A stretch of DNA of 11,856 nt from an uncultured Lachnospiraceae bacterium. Lineage in GTDB: Bacteria; Bacillota; Clostridia; Lachnospirales; Lachnospiraceae. The stretch covers positions 1 through 11,856 of the forward strand of contig CAKRJK010000018.1 of NCBI GenBank assembly GCA_934351705.1, written 5' to 3'. Below are positions 1-6,700 of this stretch, piece by piece. The notes under the pieces were generated by a model that worked only from the letters and a program-made list of their open reading frames with translations, ran no database searches and was not told the origin of the DNA. The translations under genes and the position numbers were made by a program. Position 1 is the stretch's first letter; each line of letters opens with the position of its first letter.

Positions 1-181
<181 letters not shown>

Positions 182-446
182 AAGTTTGTATCCAGCCAAA
201 ATTGCTTGGCTTCGTTAGAGCACTTAGCGTTGGTATTTTCAACGCTTACGTGCGATACATATCTGACCCTTAGTGAGAACGAGCTTCTTGCGAAGTTCGA
301 ACTTAGTAGTCAGATAAGTTTCCTTTTTACTGCTTTTAGGTCGCCTCCCTTACCTCCATGTTTCCACTTCCTTAAGGGCTGCTGTCCGTCTCGATTGTTT
401 CCAATCTCTTGAATTTTTCTCTTTGAATCTTTCAAGGGTATTTCAC

Positions 447-466
447 TGTTTAATTATCAAGGTTCT
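447..466 (-). promoter_or_regulatory. boxA-like antitermination site in rrn leader
   Basis: On the minus strand the sequence AAGAACCTTGATAATTAAAC lies about 25 bases after the presumed P2 start. It resembles the boxA-type element (TTCTTTGAAAACT-like) found in Firmicutes rrn leaders, where the NusB/NusE antitermination complex loads. The match is by general resemblance only, and the exact boundaries are uncertain. Confidence 0.35.
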
Positions 467-495
467 TTTGTTCCGTTGTCACACGCAACTTTGAC

Positions 496-524
496 ATCAT
501 ATCATCTTTTGCTGCGGTTGTCAA
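496..524 (-). promoter_or_regulatory. rrn promoter P2 (gene-proximal)
   Basis: On the minus strand a perfect -35 TTGACA (519-524) is followed after 17 bases by -10 TATGAT (496-501). Transcription would start near 489, about 300 bases before mature 16S. The consensus -35, optimal spacer and position inside the rrn leader fit a sigma-A rRNA promoter of the tandem P1/P2 type. Confidence 0.85.
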
Positions 525-571
525 CTACTTTTTTCATTTTTTATCCACCGCCTGTTTCGCAGTGGAATTTT

Positions 572-645
572 ATAATATCACCTGAATTTCTTTCTGTCAA
601 TACCTTTGTCCTATTTTTCCGAAAAATTGATTTTTAAATCGCTCT
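572..645 (-). promoter_or_regulatory. rrn promoter P1 with A/T-rich UP-like region
   Basis: On the minus strand a perfect TTGACA (595-600) is followed after 17 bases by TATTAT (572-577). Upstream, 605-645 is very rich in A and T tracts, including AATTTTTCGGAAAAATAGG, as expected of an UP element contacting the RNA polymerase alpha subunits. The start would be near 565. The UP part is inferred from base composition only. Confidence 0.82.
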
Positions 646-664
646 TTCCTTTGCCTTGCGGCAT

Positions 665-1600
665 TCAGCCAAGGATATTTTTTCTTATGTCCCCGATACT
701 TTTCTTAATATCTTCGTTGATTCCGACTGCCCGCTCTCCAAAACTTTCGGGTACTACGGCTTCCTTCATATTTAGTCTGATCAGTGTGAGGTTGTCGTTT
801 TCCCGCATTAATTTTTCAAACGGAAAACGGATGATGGTCGGTGTGTTAAATCCCACCCCCAACTCGAGAAGGCACATTTTTTTCTTTGAACAGAGTGCCT
901 CGGATAAAAAGACTTCAAATCTTTCTTCCTGCGCATACCAATTTTCATCCTGCACAAAAAATTCATCACATCTGAGGTTCATGTTCATCCGCCCTTTGCA
1001 CACCGGACATTTCGGTACCATGTGTGACGGAACTTTGCAATCTTCTCTTGCCAGATCCATTTCTTCAAACATTTTTACCCCGTCATATGTTTTTTGATGA
1101 CATCCCTTTGCACATTGGATATGAAAATAGTCTCCCTGCGTACAGAAGATTTTCTCTTTTGCAAGTCCTGCTTTTACAAATTGTCCGTCGGCATTTGTCG
1201 AAAGACAAAATATCTTTTTTCCTTTAAGCAGTTCAAAGAGTTCTTTGTGAAGCGGCGTGATGTCTAATCGGATTCCTGCCAACATTGCCTGTTTTGACCA
1301 GTATCCCCAGAAAGATTCTTCGTCGGGATACGAATAAAATCCCGCACTGTACATATCCTGCATATACTGATTTTTTCCGTACTTTCTTTGAAATTCTCCA
1401 AAATTTCTTTCAAACCACGCTCCGCCGTAAACTGCTCCCGCCGCGGTACTCATTCCCGCTCCCGCACCGAGCAGCACATATTCGGCTTCCCGAATCATCC
1501 GGCTCGCCCGTTTTATCTGCTCTGTGTATGGTTCTTTTTGAAAAATGTAGTCTCTCGCCGGTGTTCCGCTCAGAAATGTTTCAAATGTTATCTTTTGCAT
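665..1600 (-). CDS. Macrodomain-linked sirtuin (SirTM class), NAD-dependent protein ADP-ribosyltransferase
   Basis: The 311-residue protein has a Sir2 fold. The NAD-binding GAGAGMS lies at 45-51, STNADG at 134-139 replaces the usual TQNIDG, and four zinc-finger cysteines stand at 163, 167, 198 and 201. At TQGDY (154-158) a glutamine stands where ordinary sirtuins carry the catalytic histidine (HG motif). That change, and the adjacent macrodomain gene, mark the SirTM class. In Staphylococcus and Streptococcus this class ADP-ribosylates the lipoylated carrier GcvH-L rather than deacetylating. The start is set by GAGGA six bases before ATG. The ATG overlaps the macrodomain gene by 13 bases, suggesting coupled translation. 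No GcvH-L or lipoate ligase gene lies nearby, so the target here is unknown. The fold is clear and the class strong; the activity is inferred. Confidence 0.9.
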   Translation of the reverse strand: MQKITFETFLSGTPARDYIFQKEPYTEQIKRASRMIREAEYVLLGAGAGMSTAAGAVYGGAWFERNFGEFQRKYGKNQYMQDMYSAGFYSYPDEESFWGYWSKQAMLAGIRLDITPLHKELFELLKGKKIFCLSTNADGQFVKAGLAKEKIFCTQGDYFHIQCAKGCHQKTYDGVKMFEEMDLAREDCKVPSHMVPKCPVCKGRMNMNLRCDEFFVQDENWYAQEERFEVFLSEALCSKKKMCLLELGVGFNTPTIIRFPFEKLMRENDNLTLIRLNMKEAVVPESFGERAVGINEDIKKSIGDIRKNILG

Positions 1601-2385
1601 AATAATTCCTCATAAATAGCAAGATCTTTTTCTTTAAACACGTTAAATATCACTTTTATATCACTGTCTGTCTCTTTTTTGAATCTGCGAACGGTTTGAA
1701 CCGCTATTTCTGCCGCCCTTTGATTCGGGAATCCAAACACGCCTGTGGATATACAGCAAAAAGCGATACTATGAATCCGGTTCTTTTCCGCCAGTTCCAG
1801 ACAAGACTGATAGCTTGACTCCAACAGCCGCTCGTGTTCGTTTGTTAAATTGCCCTGCACGATCGGTCCTACAGTATGTATCACATAGTCACAGAGAAGA
1901 TTGAATGCCGGAGTGATCCGTGCCTGCCCGGTAGGTTCTTCGTACCTGCCTCCCGACTGCCCTGCCAGTTCTCTCATCATGCTGTCACAGAAATTTCTAA
2001 GTTCAATCCCTGCGTAGGTATGAATGCAGTTATCAATACAGTTGTGACAAGGTTGGTAACATCCGGTCATGCCGCTGTTTGCCGCATTCACAATTGCTCC
2101 GACCTGCAGTCTTGTAATATCTCCCTGCCAGATATAGATTCCCTTTTCGTATTCTTCCATATCCGAAATCGTTACAATTCCTTTTGCCGCATTCTCTTCT
2201 TTCAGATATTCATCCTGAATCTTTTCAAACTCTTTTGAAACCGGAGCGGCAGGTCTGACATTCATCAAGGAACGCAATAGCTGTTTTTGGGCATCACTTT
2301 CTTTTGGTATCCGCATATTGCCATATGCCGGTTTTTCACTTAGTAATTCCGAGATTAAATATTGCCTTCTCTGTGATTGATTCAT
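1588..2385 (-). CDS. Zinc-type macrodomain protein, protein-ADP-ribose hydrolase
   Basis: The 265-residue protein has a helical N-terminal extension (about 1-75) followed by a macrodomain. GDIT is at 88-91, the adenosine/ribose-binding VNAANS at 99-104 and the diphosphate loop STGVFGFP at 213-220. Between them GCYQPCHNCIDNCIH (108-122) is the Cys/His-rich insert typical of zinc-dependent macrodomains linked to SirTM. Those remove ADP-ribose from the sirtuin's target, and the zinc takes part in catalysis. The gene starts after a near-perfect Shine-Dalgarno (AAAGAGGTGAT, 2389-2399) and lies 12 bases after the CvpA-like gene. It overlaps the sirtuin gene, so eraser and writer are made together. 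Assignment to the family is firm; zinc dependence is inferred from the motif. Confidence 0.92.
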   Translation of the reverse strand: MNQSQRRQYLISELLSEKPAYGNMRIPKESDAQKQLLRSLMNVRPAAPVSKEFEKIQDEYLKEENAAKGIVTISDMEEYEKGIYIWQGDITRLQVGAIVNAANSGMTGCYQPCHNCIDNCIHTYAGIELRNFCDSMMRELAGQSGGRYEEPTGQARITPAFNLLCDYVIHTVGPIVQGNLTNEHERLLESSYQSCLELAEKNRIHSIAFCCISTGVFGFPNQRAAEIAVQTVRRFKKETDSDIKVIFNVFKEKDLAIYEELLCKR

Positions 2386-2397
2386 CCTATCACCTCT

Positions 2398-3096
2398 TTA
2401 GAAATATACGGTAATCACATAGAGCAAAAGATTGTTCTCATACAGCTCGGTCAAAAACTCACTCTGATAGATCATCGGCATACAGATTTGTCCGATACCG
2501 GTGGTCTGGAAAATCGTGAGCAGATAAAAGAACAGCCACACCGCAAGCAACCCCTGCAATCCGCCTGCAATGAGTCCAAGTATTCTGTTCACGCCCTTTA
2601 AAATCGGTATTCTGGATACGACATCCAAAATCCCTCTGAGAAAATGTATCAGAATCGCACAGAAGATCAACGCCACAAAAAATGACAGACCTTTGGTAAT
2701 AAAATCAGCCATATCGGTCGCCATTTCCTGGTAGACACCACTTTTTTCAAGCGTATAGTCCGCTCCTTTTTGTATTTTTCCGACTAATTTTTCCTGTATG
2801 TGTTCCGGCAGCACAAGTCCGTACTCCGCAAGCGTTTCCTGCTTTTGCTCACTGTCCTGTGCAATCTGTTCCTGCATTCTCTGCCTTACACTCTCTTCAC
2901 ACTTTTGCTCTATCATCTGATAGACGTCGGTTTTTTCTTTTAGCGTATTGGTGATATATGGTGTTGCCCATGCCACGAATGCAATGGTGATCACCCACGA
3001 AGCCAAAGAAAACAGCACACGCAATAATCCCTTTTGGTATCCGCGTATCATATATCCCGCTAATATTAATGCGATAATAATTAACAGCCAATTCAT
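2398..3096 (-). CDS. CvpA family membrane protein
   Basis: The 232-residue integral membrane protein has four likely membrane helices at about 2-17, 28-45, 134-155 and 172-197. The CvpA-like N-terminus NWLLIIIALILAGYMIRGYQ runs into KGLLRVLFSLASW. CvpA proteins are named for colicin V production in E. coli; in most bacteria the role is unresolved but envelope-related. The loop between helices 2 and 3 (about 46-133) is long, charged and probably helical, with many Glu and Gln; it may form an extracytoplasmic or coiled segment. GAGGA lies ten bases before the ATG. The start is only 16 bases from the end of the DUF5711 gene, so the two are co-transcribed. The family call is good; the function is unknown. 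Confidence 0.82.
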   Translation of the reverse strand: MNWLLIIIALILAGYMIRGYQKGLLRVLFSLASWVITIAFVAWATPYITNTLKEKTDVYQMIEQKCEESVRQRMQEQIAQDSEQKQETLAEYGLVLPEHIQEKLVGKIQKGADYTLEKSGVYQEMATDMADFITKGLSFFVALIFCAILIHFLRGILDVVSRIPILKGVNRILGLIAGGLQGLLAVWLFFYLLTIFQTTGIGQICMPMIYQSEFLTELYENNLLLYVITVYF

Positions 3097-3112
3097 CTGT
3101 GTTTGTTCCTCT

Positions 3113-4321
3113 TTATTTTAATTTTACTGTATCCGTCTCACCCTCCGCGATAAATAAATATCTTCGGAATGTACTTCCCGGCATAATCTTATAAACGGAT
3201 TTATCCCATGTCTCATGGTATTTTTGTACCCCACGCAAGGTATAAATCGTACATTCATCATCATTGAGCAGCAAAATCTCATGGTTGCTCATAAATTCTG
3301 CCTTGCGGTAGGTTGCCGAAAAAGCCTGTTCTTTGATAATCCTTCCGTGATTATCGTATATTTTCATAGTGTATACTTCCTGCTTTTCGGCATCTTTTTC
3401 ACCGTCGTTGTCCAGAATCATTCCTATATATTTGTCATCGTAAAATAAAGTTCGCATCTGGCTTTTATATTCGATTTCTTTCTTGACCTCCGGCTTTTGT
3501 CCGCAGGTAAAAATCATCAGCTTCTTGTCACTTGCCGCAATCATTCTGTCATTGCTCACAAAATCAATCTGCGGAATGATCATATCCGAATAAGAACTGG
3601 TTCCTATGACATTGTCTATTTTTTTCTGTCCGGCAGAACCGAAATTGTAAAAGGACAGTATGCTTTTGACGTTTCCGTTCTTTATATCCAGCATGGATAC
3701 TGCTAACTTTTCGCCATCCCTCGACAATGCAATATCCAAAGGGTATCCACTGTTTTCCGCATGAACCTCTCCCTCTGCCAGTTCTTTTCCCGATTTGTCG
3801 TAGAGCTTGAGATAACCCACGCCGTTCTCTTCCATTAAAACGGCTACCGTTCCCTGATTTGCAACTTTGACCTGCACGATCGGTTTGGTTGTCTCAACTT
3901 TTCCGCAACAGCCGTCCTTGTTTAATATGTAGATTAAGTTGCCTTTTTTGTCGCCGATGGCAATATATTTGTCTGATAATGTGACAATCGGATTGAGCAT
4001 TTCATAGGTCTGATTCCAGATCATGCCATTTGATTTGTCGGTATAAAAGGCACCGTCGTTACTGTATTTTAAAATGTTTCCGTCAAATTCCACAAATGTT
4101 GTCGCCGCAGTATCCAGCCTTTCTACGCTCGACTTTACGACGTGTCCGTCAAATCGCCATACCTGTGAGACGATATATCCTATCAGCCACAAACCTATAA
4201 GGATCGCCAAAACAATTCCCGCTTTTTTGAGTACCGCTATGCGGTGCTCCCGAATCTTTTGGTCTAACTCTTCCATATCCATCGTTACTGTTTGCAGTTT
4301 TGGTTTGTTTTGTCCTGTCAT
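3113..4321 (-). CDS. DUF5711-like membrane-anchored propeller protein
   Basis: The 402-residue protein has a short charged cytoplasmic N-terminus, one membrane helix at about 33-53, and a long extracytoplasmic part. That part is full of short repeated strands of the YIAIGDKKGNLIYIL and GEKLAVSML kind, as in WD40/PQQ-like beta-propellers. It fits DUF5711, a family I associate with Lachnospiraceae; no enzymatic motif is visible. In-frame ATGs also occur at 4342 and 4357. I chose 4321 because only it has an upstream purine-rich ribosome site (AAAGGGAAAG), and because the best promoter would start transcription near 4341, excluding the other two. It is preceded by the LysM gene and followed by the CvpA-like gene, so it may be part of an envelope complex. 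Confidence 0.78.
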   Translation of the reverse strand: MTGQNKPKLQTVTMDMEELDQKIREHRIAVLKKAGIVLAILIGLWLIGYIVSQVWRFDGHVVKSSVERLDTAATTFVEFDGNILKYSNDGAFYTDKSNGMIWNQTYEMLNPIVTLSDKYIAIGDKKGNLIYILNKDGCCGKVETTKPIVQVKVANQGTVAVLMEENGVGYLKLYDKSGKELAEGEVHAENSGYPLDIALSRDGEKLAVSMLDIKNGNVKSILSFYNFGSAGQKKIDNVIGTSSYSDMIIPQIDFVSNDRMIAASDKKLMIFTCGQKPEVKKEIEYKSQMRTLFYDDKYIGMILDNDGEKDAEKQEVYTMKIYDNHGRIIKEQAFSATYRKAEFMSNHEILLLNDDECTIYTLRGVQKYHETWDKSVYKIMPGSTFRRYLFIAEGETDTVKLK

Positions 4322-4347
4322 AATTGCCACTTTCCCTTTCATCGTAT

Positions 4348-4376
4348 AGTATAGCATATGTCGGTTTTTGTGGCAC
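4348..4376 (-). promoter_or_regulatory. Putative internal promoter before the DUF5711 gene
   Basis: On the minus strand an extended -10 TGCTATACT has its hexamer at 4348-4353. Seventeen bases upstream lies a weak -35 GTGCCA (4371-4376), matching four of six. The predicted start is near 4341, leaving a leader of about 20 bases to the ATG at 4321. It lies in the 65-base gap after the LysM gene, which has no terminator, so it would add to read-through rather than replace it. Confidence 0.45.
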
Positions 4377-4386
4377 TATTTTTCTG

Positions 4387-5595
4387 TTACGGCAAAACCA
4401 ATTTCTGACCGATGATGATATTATCCGCATTTTCAATATTGTTTAACGCTTTTAAATTTGCCGCTTTTGATGTGGTTCCGTAGAGTTTCTTGCTGATACT
4501 CTCCAAGGAATCTCCGCTTTTTACAATGTAGTAGCCTTGCGCCAATGCCTGCTCCGTCTCGCTTGGCGGTGCCTGCTGTACAACCTGCTCCTCAGGCTGT
4601 GCCGGTGCCTGTGTTTCTGCGGTCTGGGCGGCGTCTTGTGTCTCCCCGGCTTTTTGCTCACTCTCTCCGTTTGCCGACGCTGCCACGCTTTCCTCGATCG
4701 GTTCTACATCTCCGTCAACGGTTGTGACAACAAGCTCGTCATCGTCCGCTTTTTTCTTATCCGTATCGGAAAAATTTCCTGCGATGAGCGCTACCGCTTC
4801 TTGCAGCTGATCCATTTTTTCGTAACTTCCGATACTATTGACTCCGATCACCAACGTACTGAGGACCAGCACCAGACATGCCGCATAGCCCAAACGACTG
4901 ATATGTTTTTTCTTTTTTTCCGTGCCTATGCTTTTTATCTTTTCACGATAGTGTCCCGCGATCTCATCCATTACAATTTCCGGCTTTTCCTCCGGCTGAT
5001 TTTTTTCGCGGTACTGCACCATATACTCCTGCATTTTTGGATTCTGCTCGTAGAATATGTAATAGCCCTCTTTTCTTCTGAGATTTCCTTTTTCATAGAC
5101 ATAAAAATTTTCTTCTCTTTCTATCTCGTCCATGAGTAAAAGCAGGGTTTCCGGCTCTTTGAAGTTGCTTTTATGCAGACGCTCGATGTCTGTGGTCAGA
5201 CGAGGCGGCATTCCTCCCATTTCCATGCTCCATCCGAGTATTTGCAAAGATTTGTCCGGATCTTCGTCATCGAAATACTTTTTCATGTTTTTATAAATAT
5301 TTCCCCAGATTTCCTCCGTAAACTGCGGCAGACCTTTTTCAAATTCAATGCCCTCTACACATAAAGCCCCTTTGACAAAATAGTAACGCACACGGTTATA
5401 TTCTTGTTTTGCACCGACTAAGATATGTATTTTCATAGGAGTGTTTTCTTTTTCCTGACTGCTTGGATGCAAAAAGGTGTATACAAAATCTTCTACATAT
5501 ATTCTGTGCTCTCCGTTCGGGTTTCCGATTTGTCTTAAGTTTCTCGGCAAATTTATCTTATGCTCCACTGGTTTTTCATCGATAATTTCTATCAT
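4387..5595 (-). CDS. Single-pass LysM protein with N-terminal JAMM/MPN-like domain
   Basis: The 402-residue protein has a cytoplasmic region of about 230 residues, a KKKKH stop and one membrane helix (about 235-257). A low-complexity Ala/Gln/Glu/Pro linker (about 275-352) follows, then a C-terminal LysM domain (355-402: YYIVKSGDSLESISKKLYG...IIIGQKLVLP). LysM should bind peptidoglycan glycan outside the membrane. The N-terminal region has the spacing of a JAMM/MPN fold: a VRYYFVKGALCVEG strand, a helix around 93-108, then ILGWSMEMGGMPPRLTTDIE. An active enzyme would read GWYHSHP...S..D at the last segment. The His ligands are absent, so any JAMM relation implies a dead, binding-only domain. 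The start follows AAAGGGGGCAACC. It heads the unit that continues to the sirtuin. The LysM and membrane topology are firm; the JAMM relation is inference. Confidence 0.83.
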   Translation of the reverse strand: MIEIIDEKPVEHKINLPRNLRQIGNPNGEHRIYVEDFVYTFLHPSSQEKENTPMKIHILVGAKQEYNRVRYYFVKGALCVEGIEFEKGLPQFTEEIWGNIYKNMKKYFDDEDPDKSLQILGWSMEMGGMPPRLTTDIERLHKSNFKEPETLLLLMDEIEREENFYVYEKGNLRRKEGYYIFYEQNPKMQEYMVQYREKNQPEEKPEIVMDEIAGHYREKIKSIGTEKKKKHISRLGYAACLVLVLSTLVIGVNSIGSYEKMDQLQEAVALIAGNFSDTDKKKADDDELVVTTVDGDVEPIEESVAASANGESEQKAGETQDAAQTAETQAPAQPEEQVVQQAPPSETEQALAQGYYIVKSGDSLESISKKLYGTTSKAANLKALNNIENADNIIIGQKLVLP

Positions 5596-5632
5596 GGTTG
5601 CCCCCTTTGCCTACGGCAGTAATTTTACGGCT

Positions 5633-5641
5633 ATCATAACA
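5633..5641 (-). promoter_or_regulatory. Putative promoter for the LysM-to-sirtuin unit
   Basis: On the minus strand an extended -10 TGTTATGAT lies about 38 bases before the LysM gene's ATG. No good -35 is seen at the proper distance (CAAAAA with a 17-base spacer). Its place between the preceding terminator (5707-5738) and the first gene makes it the best candidate for the unit's main promoter. Confidence 0.4.
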
Positions 5642-5706
5642 TATTCTTATTTCACTTTTTGACGCCTTATGTCAGAGATTTGATTTTTCTTTTGACACAG
5701 GCATAC

Positions 5707-5738
5707 AAAAAAACCGTTCCTTTGACAGAACGGTTTTT
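5707..5738 (-). terminator. Intrinsic terminator after the transketolase genes
   Basis: On the minus strand a stem AAACCGTTC/GAACGGTTT with an eight-base loop is followed by a run of seven T's, about 20 bases beyond the stop codon of the transketolase C-terminal gene. It is a textbook rho-independent terminator and divides the pfkA-to-transketolase unit from the LysM-to-sirtuin unit. Confidence 0.88.
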
Positions 5739-5758
5739 CGTTTGGTTTATTTTTTCTG

Positions 5759-6700
5759 TTATTTTGTAAATGCTTTGACTTTTTTGTAAATGCTTTGTGC
5801 ATCTAAGCCGTATTTTTTTATCAGCTCTAACGCCGGTCCGGATTCTCCGAATACATCATTGATTCCGATTTTCATGACCTGTGTCGGTGCTTTTTCGATT
5901 AAGACATCCGCAACTGCACTTCCAAGACCTCCGATAACGGAGTGCTCCTCGACTGTCACGACTTTTCCTGTCTTTTTCGCAGAGGCAACTACCAATTCTT
6001 CGTCAATCGGTTTGATTGTGTGGATATTGATCACTTCGGCGTTGATGCCGTCAGCCTCTAACATTTTTGCCGCTTCTATGGTTTCGTATACGCAAAGTCC
6101 TGTTGTGAAAATGGTCACATCGGTTCCCTCTTTTAACACAACACCTTTTCCCAATTCAAATTGATAGTTTTCTTCATCATTGAATACCGGAACTGCCAAA
6201 CGTCCGAATCTTAAATAAACCGGTCCGTTGTACTCAAATGCCGCACGGACCGCTGCCTTTGCCTCAACGTAATCACATGGATTAATGACAACCATTCCCG
6301 GAATGGTACGCATTAATGCAATATCTTCATTACACTGGTGTGTTGCACCGTCCTCACCCACGGAAATTCCCGCATGGCTTGCTCCTATCTTGACATTTAA
6401 GTGCGGGTATCCGATGGAATTACGCACCTGCTCATATGCCCGTCCTGCCGCAAACATCGCAAACGAACTCATAAACGGGATCTTTCCGCAGGTTGCAAGT
6501 CCTGCTGCGATTCCTGCCATATTTGCCTCTGCGATTCCGCAGTCAATATGGCGTTCAGGATAAACATCCCGGAATTTTTTGGTATAGGTGGCTCCTGCCA
6601 AATCCGCATCCAGAACAACCAGCTCTTCATGTTCTTTTCCAAGTTCTATCAATGCATCCGCATATCCCACTCTGGTCGCAATCTTCTTTACTTCTGACAT
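5759..6700 (-). CDS. Transketolase, C-terminal subunit (split transketolase)
   Basis: The 313-residue protein carries the pyrimidine-binding and C-terminal domains of transketolase. GIAEANM (55-61) holds the glutamate (E58) that activates thiamine diphosphate by contacting the pyrimidine ring. GEDGATHQ (115-122) and the RFGR segment (164-167) are also family features. The C-terminal domain runs from about 190 to the end. With the partner encoded just upstream it makes a complete enzyme that moves two-carbon ketol units between sugar phosphates in the non-oxidative pentose phosphate pathway. The genes overlap by 13 bases, with AGGTGA before the ATG, so coupled and equimolar translation is likely. 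A DXS-like role is less likely because DXS is normally a single chain. Confidence in the family is very high. Confidence 0.95.
   Translation of the reverse strand: MSEVKKIATRVGYADALIELGKEHEELVVLDADLAGATYTKKFRDVYPERHIDCGIAEANMAGIAAGLATCGKIPFMSSFAMFAAGRAYEQVRNSIGYPHLNVKIGASHAGISVGEDGATHQCNEDIALMRTIPGMVVINPCDYVEAKAAVRAAFEYNGPVYLRFGRLAVPVFNDEENYQFELGKGVVLKEGTDVTIFTTGLCVYETIEAAKMLEADGINAEVINIHTIKPIDEELVVASAKKTGKVVTVEEHSVIGGLGSAVADVLIEKAPTQVMKIGINDVFGESGPALELIKKYGLDAQSIYKKVKAFTK

Larger units (their letters stand above)
182..565 (-). other. rrn leader: structured 5' external transcribed region
   Basis: This non-coding stretch lies between the distal rrn promoter and the mature 16S end. Three inverted repeats stand in a row just before the gene. 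One at 194-211 pairs AGCCAA with TTGGCT. One at 221-252 pairs AGCGTTG with CAACGCT, with flanking CAC/GTG. A long one at 260-316 has outer arms TATCTGAC/GTCAGATA and an inner GAGCTTC/GAAGTTC stem closed over TTGC. A weaker stem lies at 545-565, between the two promoters. Such leader stems normally take part in RNase III processing and 16S folding. There is no credible gene here; open frames in this stretch are chance. Confidence 0.7.

Noticed and set aside
491..524. TTGACA on the plus strand facing TTGACA on the minus strand, suggesting divergent promoters or an operator
   Set aside because: The plus-strand hexamer has no -10 at the right distance and overlaps the P2 -10; the symmetry is explained by P2 sequence and chance.
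606..1097. 163-codon plus-strand frame opposite the sirtuin gene
   Set aside because: It is the antisense shadow of conserved Sir2 zinc-finger and C-terminal sequence; no promoter or ribosome site is seen.
4537..5139. Long plus-strand open frame opposite the LysM gene
   Set aside because: It is antisense to a well-supported gene, rich in Leu, Phe and Cys as expected of a shadow of Glu/Lys/Ala codons, and has no ribosome site or family match.
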